From positions 1 through 25,389 of the forward strand of contig CAZHST010000041.1 of the NCBI GenBank assembly GCA_964535215.1: a stretch of 25,389 nt of DNA. The letters are read 5' to 3'. A program made the position numbers and the translations under genes. The first letter of the stretch is position 1; the number at the start of each line of letters is the position of its first letter. This stretch comes from JACQHM01 sp964535215. GTDB lineage: Bacteria > Methylomirabilota > Methylomirabilia > Methylomirabilales > JACQHM01. Positions 7,922 to 14,763 of the stretch are shown piece by piece. Below the pieces are notes generated by a model. That model worked only from the letters and a program-made list of their open reading frames with translations. It did no database searches and was not told the DNA's origin.

Positions 7922-7956
7922 AGGGACCAGGCTTTGATCTCGTGACCCTGGTCCCT
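7922..7956 (-). terminator. Hairpin terminator candidate after the reductase operon
   Basis: Arms AGGGACCAGG (7922-7931) and CCTGGTCCCT (7947-7956) are perfectly complementary over 10 bp with a 15-base loop. The hairpin lies 15 bases past the cupredoxin stop. On the minus strand it is followed by TTTCCCCC and then by a second AT-rich palindrome, CCTTAAAATTAAGG (7903-7916). The U-run is poor, so termination may be partial or assisted. Confidence 0.55.
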
Positions 7957-7971
7957 GACCCTTGACCCCTG

Positions 7972-8667
7972 CTATTTCTTGGCCAGCTCGAAGGTCACCT
8001 TTACCTCTTCCCCAGCCTTAACCCTGACCTCCTTCACCTGCTCCCCAAGGCTTTCGTGCCAGACCTTCAGCTTGTAGGTCCCTGCCGGCACGTTGGCCAG
8101 CTTGAAGGAGCCCCTCTCATCGGTCACGGCTGTAGGGCTATCCGCCACAACGATCCACCCGCTCATCCAGGCATGGGCGTCACAGGTGACCTTGATGATC
8201 TCGGGCTGGGCAAACTTCTCCGTCATCTTCTTCTTGAACCCCGGCTGGGCCTTGTTGATGGAGGGGTTCTTCGTCGAATAGGTGTGGATGTTGTGGAGGA
8301 TGCCGTCGCTGTTCAGGATATCCAGGGTCCCGCCGGCGGGGACGACCACCACATGGGGAATGAACTGACACGTCTTCTGATCGAGCACAGCAGGTCCCGA
8401 CGGCTTTCCCTTGGCCCCGACCAGGCTGACGACGGCCCACTTGACCCCCTTATCGGGGCCAACGACCAATTCCTCGGACAGCTTCTCGCTGCCGCACTTG
8501 GCCGTATCCTTGGTGACGGAGATCTTCTTCGGTGCCGGAGGAGCCCCGATGAACTTCACCGTCCCGCTGATTGTCCCCGTCTGGGCCACGGCCTCGTCGC
8601 CCGGCCAGAGCGCAAAGCTCCCTGCGAGAAACAGGAACGTGAGCGCAACTCCCATCCATCGTTTCAT
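7972..8667 (-). CDS. Secreted cupredoxin-like protein (MauL-type) with carboxypeptidase-regulatory-like tail
   Basis: The 231-residue product starts with a signal peptide (about 1-28, ending near EAVAQTG). The middle is cupredoxin-like, with likely copper ligands H125 (ILHNIHTYS), C162, H165 and M168 (TCDAHAWMSGW). C58 and C100 could form a disulfide. Residues about 175-228 form a beta-sandwich repeat (GSFKLANVPAGTYKLKVWHE) like carboxypeptidase regulatory domains. I chose the ATG at 8667 because AGGAGGAGGG lies just upstream and a signal peptide follows at once; the frame is open further upstream only inside the previous gene. It is the last gene of the quinol oxidation operon, 5 bases after the octaheme cytochrome, so it could be a periplasmic electron carrier. 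Electron transfer is inferred, not shown. Confidence 0.8.
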   Translation of the reverse strand: MKRWMGVALTFLFLAGSFALWPGDEAVAQTGTISGTVKFIGAPPAPKKISVTKDTAKCGSEKLSEELVVGPDKGVKWAVVSLVGAKGKPSGPAVLDQKTCQFIPHVVVVPAGGTLDILNSDGILHNIHTYSTKNPSINKAQPGFKKKMTEKFAQPEIIKVTCDAHAWMSGWIVVADSPTAVTDERGSFKLANVPAGTYKLKVWHESLGEQVKEVRVKAGEEVKVTFELAKK

Positions 8668-8672
8668 CGCCT

Positions 8673-11294
8673 CTACCCTCCTCCTAAGGTCATGAGGTAA
8701 TCGGTAAGAGCTCGGATCTGCCGCTCCTCGTCGCCGCCCAGGATGTCCTCCGGTCCCGATTCCTGATCGGCGAAGAAGGTGGGCATCTTCGTCCCGGGCT
8801 GGATCTTCTGAGGATCCTTGAGCCACTTGATGATCCAGTCGGGCCGGAGCCTCGTCTTCGCCAAGGCCAGGTCCGGCGCCCACCCCTCGGGCGGCCCCTC
8901 GGGCTTCCTCTCCCCCTGCTGGTGACAACTGAAGCAATCCAGGTACTCCTTCGAGACCAACCGCCTTCCCGCCTGGAGATGCTCCTGAGGGACTCTCCCA
9001 TTGACGAACTCATAAGGGAACCGCTGCCGGCCCAGGATGGCGAAGTAGCGGACCAAGCCCGTCGCCTCCTCGTCGGAGAGACCGAAGGTCGGCATCCGGA
9101 CCTGGAGCCAGGGCCTCAAGGGAACGGGTTGCTTCAGGAACCTGAAGAGCCAGGGGGCCTGGACCTTCTCCCCCTCGTGCAGCTCTCCCACCTCCAGAGG
9201 GGGTGGGGCCAGGTGCGGACTTTCGTAGTAGGCCCGGATCCCTCCTCCCTTCGCCTCGATGATATGACAGCCAACGCAGTTATACTTCCTGACGAGCCTC
9301 CTTCCCTCCTGGAGGGCTCTTTCCTGGTCGCTCAGGGTCCTGGCGTAGCCTACCGGGGCCGTGTCCCCGGTCAGGCTCTTCAGCCAGACGCGGAGGGCGA
9401 TAATCTCCCGGTCGGTAAAGTTAAAGTTTGGCATGATCTGAGGGGCCTGCTCCGTTTGGTAGATCTGAGGATCCTTCAGTTTCCAAAAGGTCCAGTCCTC
9501 CCAGGTCTCCTTCACCTGGAAGGCATGACCGAAGAAGAGCTCCAGGAGGCGCTTCCGCCCGAAGGTGCTCAAGTCAGGGGCAATCCGCTCTGCCTGCTCA
9601 AAACCCCTAATGTCGTGACAGCCGAAGCAACCCCTCTTTAGGATGAGCCGCTCCCCCTCTTTGACCCGCTCCGGTTTCCGAAGCTCTTGCTCTAAGCCCT
9701 TGATCGGACGCTTCCTCCCTAACGTCATCAGATAGGCTGTGAGGTGACCCGCCTCCTCGTCGGAGAGCCTTAGGTTCGGCATCCTGGTCGTTGGTCTGAA
9801 GCGCTTCGGATCCTTGAGCCACCGGAAGAGCCAGTCGGCGTTCACCTTGCTCCCGATCTTCCCCAAGTCCGGCGCGAAATCGAACCGGGCCAGGATCTCC
9901 TCCACCGGATCCATCTTGACCGGCCGAGGCGGGGGAGGAAACTCATCCCCCACCCGGTGACAGCCCAGGCACCCAAGCCTGGCCACCAAGGCTTTCCCCT
10001 TGCCCGGATCCCCCCCCGGATACCGGGCCAGGGGAGCCTCCTCGGGCTCTGAGGCATGAAGCAGATAGGCGGCAATCGAGATGGCCTCATCCTCCCGGAG
10101 CTTAAAGTTCGGCATCTTGGTCCGGGGAAGGTATCCCTTTGGGTCTTGGATCCACCGGACCAACCAGGCGGGGTCAACCTTGGCCTTGATCCGCATGAGG
10201 TCAGGCCCGACCTTCTCCGCCTTCTCGTACCCCTGCACGTTATGACAGCCGAAGCATCCCATCGTCTCGAAAAGGGTCTTCCCCTGGGTATAAACAGGGG
10301 CAAGGGAGATCTCGTCTTGCTCCCGATGGCAGCGGCGGCAGGAGGCCTGGACCAGTTCCCCTTTCAACAGGGGGAAGTCCCATCGCTCCATGTGGCCGTG
10401 GGCCCACTCCACGCTGTCCAGCGCAGGCCCCTGGCCCTGATGGCAAACGGTACAGCCAAAACGGGCGATGGGATGGGTGGCGAAGATCAGCTCCCGATGA
10501 GGATGGGTCCGGAAAGGCTGTTTGGCGTCCTCGAACCCGGGGCGGTCGATCCCTAAGTGGCAGGTCATGCACCGGTCCACCCGGGCGATGGGCTGCCGGA
10601 ATTCGTTCTGATCCAGACCCGCAACGACAACCTGTTTGACCTCGAGGGGTCTGGCCTTGATGGCCTCCAGCCTTCGTTCGAGCTCCAGGAGCGGAGCCTG
10701 GAGCTCAGCGATCTTGGCCTTGATCTCCTCCACATCCTGGGTGAATCTCTTGACAATCCGGCTTTGGTCCTCGACTCTCTTGGTCAGCTCCTCGACCTCT
10801 CGATTGAAGCCCCTTTCCCGCTCAGCCAATCGGTCCACCACAGCCTTCCGGCTTAAGACCTTGGCCCGATCCCCCTCCGCCAGGGCCTTCTCGTACCAGT
10901 AGTAGGCCTCCTCTAATTCACTCTTGGTGAACTGCCAGCGCTGGCTGACATCCGCCAGTTGTTTCTTCAGGACCTCCAGATCCCGCTGGGCCTTCTGATA
11001 CTCGGGCCCCTGGAGACGCCCTTCGGCCTGGATGAGGGCTTCCTGAAGCCTCCGCAACGTCTGCTGGATCTCCGGCGACTGGAACTGCTCCCTCGCTTTC
11101 TCATACTCGCCCAAGACCCGCTCATACTCCAGGCGATTGAATTCCCGCTGGTACTCTTTCCAAGGGCGCCGGACCTTCGCCTCATCCCAGATGGCCCAGG
11201 CCGTCGCCCCGAGAAGGACCATGCTCGAGAAGAAGAACCAGAAACGGAGGCTTGTTCGTTCAGCCGGTCTAGACTGCCTCTTCAACCACGCCAT
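8673..11294 (-). CDS. Octaheme c-type membrane cytochrome with coiled coil
   Basis: The product (873 residues from the ATG at 11294; a GTG at 11303 is also possible) has one N-terminal membrane helix (about 17-35), a charged coiled coil (about 45-215) and eight CxxCH heme sites. Three sites, CMTCH (242), CTVCH (281) and CRRCH (319), sit in an upstream domain rich in extra histidines that could serve as second heme ligands. The other five, CFGCH (347), CLGCH (442), CFGCH (556), CVGCH (673) and CFSCH (787), each begin a class I cytochrome c-like module with a downstream methionine motif (TKMPNF, TRMPNL, QIMPNF, VRMPTF, TKMPTF). The tandem modules share a W(L/I)xxWxxDP pattern. It follows the b6/subunit IV pair, so it should be the periplasmic electron exit of a quinol:cytochrome c reductase. 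I know of no named family with this exact architecture. Confidence 0.92.
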   Translation of the reverse strand: MAWLKRQSRPAERTSLRFWFFFSSMVLLGATAWAIWDEAKVRRPWKEYQREFNRLEYERVLGEYEKAREQFQSPEIQQTLRRLQEALIQAEGRLQGPEYQKAQRDLEVLKKQLADVSQRWQFTKSELEEAYYWYEKALAEGDRAKVLSRKAVVDRLAERERGFNREVEELTKRVEDQSRIVKRFTQDVEEIKAKIAELQAPLLELERRLEAIKARPLEVKQVVVAGLDQNEFRQPIARVDRCMTCHLGIDRPGFEDAKQPFRTHPHRELIFATHPIARFGCTVCHQGQGPALDSVEWAHGHMERWDFPLLKGELVQASCRRCHREQDEISLAPVYTQGKTLFETMGCFGCHNVQGYEKAEKVGPDLMRIKAKVDPAWLVRWIQDPKGYLPRTKMPNFKLREDEAISIAAYLLHASEPEEAPLARYPGGDPGKGKALVARLGCLGCHRVGDEFPPPPRPVKMDPVEEILARFDFAPDLGKIGSKVNADWLFRWLKDPKRFRPTTRMPNLRLSDEEAGHLTAYLMTLGRKRPIKGLEQELRKPERVKEGERLILKRGCFGCHDIRGFEQAERIAPDLSTFGRKRLLELFFGHAFQVKETWEDWTFWKLKDPQIYQTEQAPQIMPNFNFTDREIIALRVWLKSLTGDTAPVGYARTLSDQERALQEGRRLVRKYNCVGCHIIEAKGGGIRAYYESPHLAPPPLEVGELHEGEKVQAPWLFRFLKQPVPLRPWLQVRMPTFGLSDEEATGLVRYFAILGRQRFPYEFVNGRVPQEHLQAGRRLVSKEYLDCFSCHQQGERKPEGPPEGWAPDLALAKTRLRPDWIIKWLKDPQKIQPGTKMPTFFADQESGPEDILGGDEERQIRALTDYLMTLGGG

Positions 11295-11324
11295 CTCCCC
11301 CACAGCCCTCGGTCGTTCATGAAG

Positions 11325-11341
11325 GAGCCCTTTCAGGGCTC
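11325..11341 (-). other. Intercistronic hairpin at the end of the subunit IV gene
   Basis: GAGCCCT (11325-11331) and AGGGCTC (11335-11341) are perfectly complementary with a 3-base loop. The hairpin overlaps the stop codon of the cytochrome b C-terminal gene and lies about 30 bases before the octaheme cytochrome start. There is no U-run, so RNA processing or partial read-through control is more likely than termination. Confidence 0.4.
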
Positions 11342-12227
11342 AGATGTTAAACCAGGGCGTGACCCAAACATATTTAATGTTGAAGAAGATCCGGAGGAAG
11401 ATCTTGATCGGGAGCCCGAGCATGGTAAGAAAGAGGAACGCCACGATACCGTACCGGACAGGGCCCAACTGCTGGAGGGTTTCGCTCCTTTCCTTTCTCC
11501 ACCGGTAAAAGAGCACCGCCAATCCGTAATAGAGGGTGATCAGGGTGAGGCCCAAAAGCTCCACCTCCCTTAAGGCCATCCCCGCCAGCCTTTCACCGAT
11601 CAAGGGGAGGTCCTTTACCTTCGGGTTCCCCATCCACTTGAACGGGAGGCCGGTCCCCCCGATGTCCCAATAGGGGAGGTCCACGTTGGTGATGGCCACA
11701 ACCTTGTGGGGATCCCATTTCTCCCAAGGCCAGAACAGGTACCAGCCCGGTCCCCTGAAGAAGACGCCCACAATGATCAGGCTCACCCACAGGACAAGGA
11801 AGCCGAAGAGAAAGACGGTCACGGCGAAGGGACGTTCCATAAAGGTATAGTAGCCATTCCCTTTCGGGTTCACGTCCACATAGGGGATAAGCATGAGGCC
11901 CACAATGATCAGGCCCGGGAGGACCACCCCGGCGATCCAAGGGTCAAAGTAGACGAGCATCTCCTGGAGACCTAGGAAGTACCAGGGGGCCTTGCTGGGG
12001 TTAGGGGTCATGGCGGGATTGGCCGGTTCCTCCAGAGGGGCATCAATGGCGATGCCCCAAATGGTTAAGAGGGCCAGGACGATAATGGCGCAAACGAACT
12101 CCGACCTGACGAGATAGGGCCAGGTGTGGAGCCGATCCTCCATGGGGCTCGGCCCCTTTCCTGACCTGGCAGAAGGTCGTGGGGGGACCTTCTGCTCCAC
12201 CGCTTTTGCGCCTTCAAGCTCAGCCAT
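11340..12227 (-). CDS. petD: Cytochrome b C-terminal subunit (subunit IV/PetD-like)
   Basis: The 295-residue protein carries NPSKAPWYFLGLQEMLVYFD near residue 75, which corresponds to the ef-loop quinol-site region of PetD and of the C-terminal half of cytochrome b. The canonical PEWY glutamate is not present; the sequence reads APWY. Several helices follow, including a larger extracytoplasmic loop (PGWYLFWPWEKWDPHK) and extra C-terminal helices beyond the three of plant PetD. I chose the ATG at 12227, 8 bases after the cytochrome b6-like stop, with AGGTG upstream; a start at 12278 would overlap that gene by 43 bases. The protein forms the quinol-oxidising site with the b6-like subunit. Confidence 0.88.
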   Translation of the reverse strand: MAELEGAKAVEQKVPPRPSARSGKGPSPMEDRLHTWPYLVRSEFVCAIIVLALLTIWGIAIDAPLEEPANPAMTPNPSKAPWYFLGLQEMLVYFDPWIAGVVLPGLIIVGLMLIPYVDVNPKGNGYYTFMERPFAVTVFLFGFLVLWVSLIIVGVFFRGPGWYLFWPWEKWDPHKVVAITNVDLPYWDIGGTGLPFKWMGNPKVKDLPLIGERLAGMALREVELLGLTLITLYYGLAVLFYRWRKERSETLQQLGPVRYGIVAFLFLTMLGLPIKIFLRIFFNIKYVWVTPWFNI

Positions 12228-12235
12228 CTCAACAC

Positions 12236-13009
12236 CTACAGAGGTCCCGAGATCCCCCCGTCCTTCCTGATCCTCCAAAAATGAACGATCATCAGGAGGC
12301 TGGCCAGGATGGGCAGGAAGATACAGTGAAGGACATAAAACCGGAGAAGGGTTGGAGGGCCAACGAGGGTGCCCCCCAGGAGAAAGGCCCGGGCGTCATA
12401 CCGGGGGGTGACCCCGATGACCTCGGCAAAGGGGCCCTCATGGCCCAAGAGGGGCGTCGCCCTGGCCATGTTGGTCCCGACGGTCACCGCCCAGATGGAG
12501 AGCTGATCCCAGGGAAGGAGGTACCCGGTGAAGCTCAAAAGGAGGGTGAGGGTCAGGAGGATAACCCCTACCACCCAGTTAAACTCCCTGGGAGGCTTGT
12601 AAGACCCAGTCATGAAAACCCTGAACATATGGAGCCAAACCGCCAGGACCATCCCGTGAGCGGCCCACCGGTGCATGTTCCGGGTGATCATCCCGAAGGG
12701 GACATCGTGCTTCAGGTACAGCATATCCGCGTAGGCGTATTCGGCCACGGGCCGGTAGTAGAACATGAGCACGACCCCCGTGACGACCGTGACGAGGAAC
12801 ATCAAGAAGGTAATCCCCCCCATACACCAGGTGAACCGGATCCTCAGGGCATGCCGCCTGATCTTCGGCGGATGGAGGTGGAGCCAGACGTTGGCCATGA
12901 TCATGAGGACCCGGTTCCGGGGGGTGTCCGCGTAGTCATGGCGGAAGATGGACCGCCAGACCTGGGAGGTGACCACCTGTTGACGGAGCTTACCAAGCAC
13001 CTTCCTCAT
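12236..13009 (-). CDS. petB: Cytochrome b6-like subunit
   Basis: This 257-residue protein binds the two b hemes of the quinol oxidase. The ligand pairs are H113 (RNMHRWAAHG) with H228 (RFYVLHCIF) and H127 (VWLHMFRVFMTG) with H243 (MIVHFWRIRK). The spacings of 14 and 15 within helices II and IV are the b6 pattern rather than that of mitochondrial cytochrome b. C62 in FTWCMGGIT aligns with the b6 cysteine that attaches heme c_n (c_i) in YCLGGIT. SFTGYLLPWDQ and ISGPL at the C-terminus are also b6-like. It is the first gene of its operon; AGAGGGA precedes the ATG. No Rieske gene accompanies it. Confidence 0.93.
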   Translation of the reverse strand: MRKVLGKLRQQVVTSQVWRSIFRHDYADTPRNRVLMIMANVWLHLHPPKIRRHALRIRFTWCMGGITFLMFLVTVVTGVVLMFYYRPVAEYAYADMLYLKHDVPFGMITRNMHRWAAHGMVLAVWLHMFRVFMTGSYKPPREFNWVVGVILLTLTLLLSFTGYLLPWDQLSIWAVTVGTNMARATPLLGHEGPFAEVIGVTPRYDARAFLLGGTLVGPPTLLRFYVLHCIFLPILASLLMIVHFWRIRKDGGISGPL

Positions 13010-13089
13010 CGGTCCCTCTTGGGGTATCTCCAGGGTGAGGCCTTCATGAAAATCCTACCAAATGTTCGCAATTTCACAATCAAGAGAAC

Positions 13090-13118
13090 ATATAATACGA
13101 ATTCCTGGGGCATGTCAA
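13090..13118 (-). promoter_or_regulatory. Promoter of the quinol:cytochrome c reductase operon
   Basis: On the minus strand a perfect TTGACA (13113-13118) is followed by an AT-rich -10 region, TTATAT with a 17-base spacer or TATTAT with a 15-base spacer. The leader to the cytochrome b6-like gene would be about 75 bases. The 13010-13190 gap otherwise holds only a weak TTG-start open frame that looks spurious. Confidence 0.55.
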
Positions 13119-13190
13119 GGCCAAAAATGGTGAGCCTTGCCCTCTTTTCTCGAAGGGGGTCAAGAGGGGGACCATAAGGGAGACGGTTTG

Positions 13191-14090
13191 TCAAAGGTCC
13201 CGGCGGGACACGATCCAGTCCAGGATGGCTGTAAGGCTCTCCTCATCCCCGATGGGCATGATATGGATGCCCTCTGCCTGCGGGATAATCTCCTCCAACA
13301 CCTCAAAGACGATGGCGAGCCCCACCGCCTTTGCCCCCGTCTTGGTCGTTCCGGCCATCCGGGCCAGGCTCGCTTCAGGGATCTTGATCCCGGGGACATT
13401 CTTTTGAAGGTAAAGGGCGAAGGGGTAGCTCTTCAAGGGGATGACCCCCACGAGGATCGGGATGCCGAACCCTTGGACAGCCCGGCGGAAGCGGAGGAAC
13501 ACCTCAGGGTCATAGACGGCCTGGGTGATGGCAAAGGAGGCCCCGGCGTTGACCTTCTCCCGAAGCTTTTTCACCTCCCCCTCCAGGTCATCGGCCCCGG
13601 GGTTCACCGCCACCCCGATGGAGAAGGCGGTGGGACCATCCAGGGGATGGCCAGTGAAATCGGAACCTTCGTTCAGCTTCTTAATGAGTCTGACCAGTCC
13701 CAACGAGTCCAGGTCATACACCCCTTTCGCCTGGGGATGGTCACCCACCTCGGGAGGATCGCCGGTCAAGACCAGGACATGTTCGAGGCCAAGGGCAGCA
13801 GCCCCCAAAAGCTCTGACTGGAGGGCAATCAGGTTCCGATCACGGCCCGTCAGGTTGAAGATCGCCTCGAGACCCACCCGTTGCTGAACCAGATAGGCTG
13901 CGGCAATGGAGCTTAAGGCCATCTTGGCGAGATGGGAATCGGTCACGTCAATGGCGTCCACCTTCCCCTTGAGGGCCTCGGCCTGGGCCAGGAGCCTCTC
14001 CAGGTTGGCCCCCTTCGGTGGATTGAGTTCCACCGTAACCGCCAACCCTCGGGAAAGCCGATCCTTCAGACGCCCCACGACTCCTCCCAT
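13191..14090 (-). CDS. metF: Methylenetetrahydrofolate reductase
   Basis: The 299-residue protein fits the MTHFR TIM-barrel family. It reduces 5,10-methylene-THF to 5-methyl-THF with FAD for methionine synthesis or C1 metabolism. Visible family marks are VTVELNPPKG at the N-terminus with the conserved glutamate, NLTGRDRN in the middle, VLVLTGDPP, and the substrate/FAD-region motif FAITQAVYDPEVF. GIPILVGVIPLKS and a C-terminal GIHIMP also match. The ATG at 14090 directly follows GGGAG; a GTG four codons in, preceded by GGAGGA, is an alternative. It follows DUF3501 after a 64-base gap containing an inverted repeat, so it may belong to the same operon or be read separately. Nothing nearby indicates a full Wood-Ljungdahl pathway. 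Confidence 0.9.
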   Translation of the reverse strand: MGGVVGRLKDRLSRGLAVTVELNPPKGANLERLLAQAEALKGKVDAIDVTDSHLAKMALSSIAAAYLVQQRVGLEAIFNLTGRDRNLIALQSELLGAAALGLEHVLVLTGDPPEVGDHPQAKGVYDLDSLGLVRLIKKLNEGSDFTGHPLDGPTAFSIGVAVNPGADDLEGEVKKLREKVNAGASFAITQAVYDPEVFLRFRRAVQGFGIPILVGVIPLKSYPFALYLQKNVPGIKIPEASLARMAGTTKTGAKAVGLAIVFEVLEEIIPQAEGIHIMPIGDEESLTAILDWIVSRRDL

Positions 14091-14113
14091 CTCCCGGTAA
14101 GCGTTTAACGATC

Positions 14114-14148
14114 AGCCATCAGCCCTTAAAACCTGAACGCTGACGGCT
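14114..14148. repeat. Intergenic inverted repeat, TCAGC type (copy B)
   Basis: Arms AGCCATCAGC (14114-14123) and GCTGACGGCT (14139-14148) pair in 9 of 10 positions around an AT-rich 15-base centre. It occupies most of the gap between metF and DUF3501 and closely resembles the copy before glnA at 24482-24528. Confidence 0.6.
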
Positions 14149-14154
14149 AATAGC

Positions 14155-14751
14155 TTACCATGAGGAGAGGTCCTCCGCCAGGGACTTCCGAACCCCGGGT
14201 GGGAGCTTTACCTCGGCCTTGTAGTTGGGGTGATCAACCACGATGGCCACTTCCCACTCACCGCTTAAGAAGTCTCGGATCTGCTCCGGGGAAAGCTGGA
14301 AGCGGATAAAGTGGACGGCACTGATCTTGTCCTCCTTGCTCCGTCCCGGTGCAAAGCGGGCGGGGATCGTGTGCCGATCCCCGATCCGGAGCTGAACTGT
14401 CCCTGGGCGGTCCAGGCCGTGGAACCGATCCAGCTCCTCCTTGATTTTCGCCATCTCCTCGATCTCGATGAAGAGGGTGGCAGAGAGTTCCCCCTCGTCC
14501 GGGATCAACTCGTTGTAGACCTCGACCTCCTCCTGGATCTTCTCCTCGTCCACGATCCTCTCCGTCCGGACCATCTCCTGGATCTGGAAGAGGACGGTGT
14601 CCCGATTCTCGAAGAGGAGAGAGATCTTCTCCCCCACCTGGACACGTCTCTGCCTCTTCAGCTCGATGATCCGCTCCCGGAGCTCCCCCCGGATCTTCTC
14701 GTACTCGTAAAGGTTCAGCACCTCATCTCGCCCAATCTTCTTCAATGACAT
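14155..14751 (-). CDS. DUF3501 family protein
   Basis: The 198-residue soluble protein matches what I know of DUF3501: an N-terminal KIGRDEVLNLYEYEKIRGE, a basic RIIELKRQRRVQVG, then FENRDTVLFQIQEMVRTERI and NELIPDEGELSATLFIEI in the centre, and a C-terminal half with VHFIRFQLSPEQI and VVDHPNYKAE. The biochemical function of the family is unknown. In many bacteria it is encoded beside a CCG-type Fe-S oxidoreductase and a rubrerythrin, as here, so a role in the same redox reaction is likely. It starts at the ATG at 14751 with AAGGAGGTT just upstream and follows the Fe-S gene after 12 bases. Confidence 0.85.
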   Translation of the reverse strand: MSLKKIGRDEVLNLYEYEKIRGELRERIIELKRQRRVQVGEKISLLFENRDTVLFQIQEMVRTERIVDEEKIQEEVEVYNELIPDEGELSATLFIEIEEMAKIKEELDRFHGLDRPGTVQLRIGDRHTIPARFAPGRSKEDKISAVHFIRFQLSPEQIRDFLSGEWEVAIVVDHPNYKAEVKLPPGVRKSLAEDLSSW

Positions 14752-14763
14752 AACCTCCTTAGT

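Noticed and set aside
8668..8937. N-terminal extension of the cupredoxin frame
   Set aside because: It lies in another frame of the octaheme cytochrome gene and would hide the signal peptide; the ATG at 8667 has a strong ribosome site.
13068..13096. Plus-strand TATAAT at 13091-13096 as a promoter
   Set aside because: The -35 position 17 bases upstream reads GCAATT, and no plus-strand gene follows; the minus-strand TTGACA is the better reading.
13006..13194. A 62-codon minus-strand frame with a TTG start between metF and the cytochrome b6-like gene, overlapping both by 4 bases
   Set aside because: The neat overlaps are tempting, but it has no ribosome site, no family resemblance, and contains the -35 and -10 elements of the reductase operon promoter.
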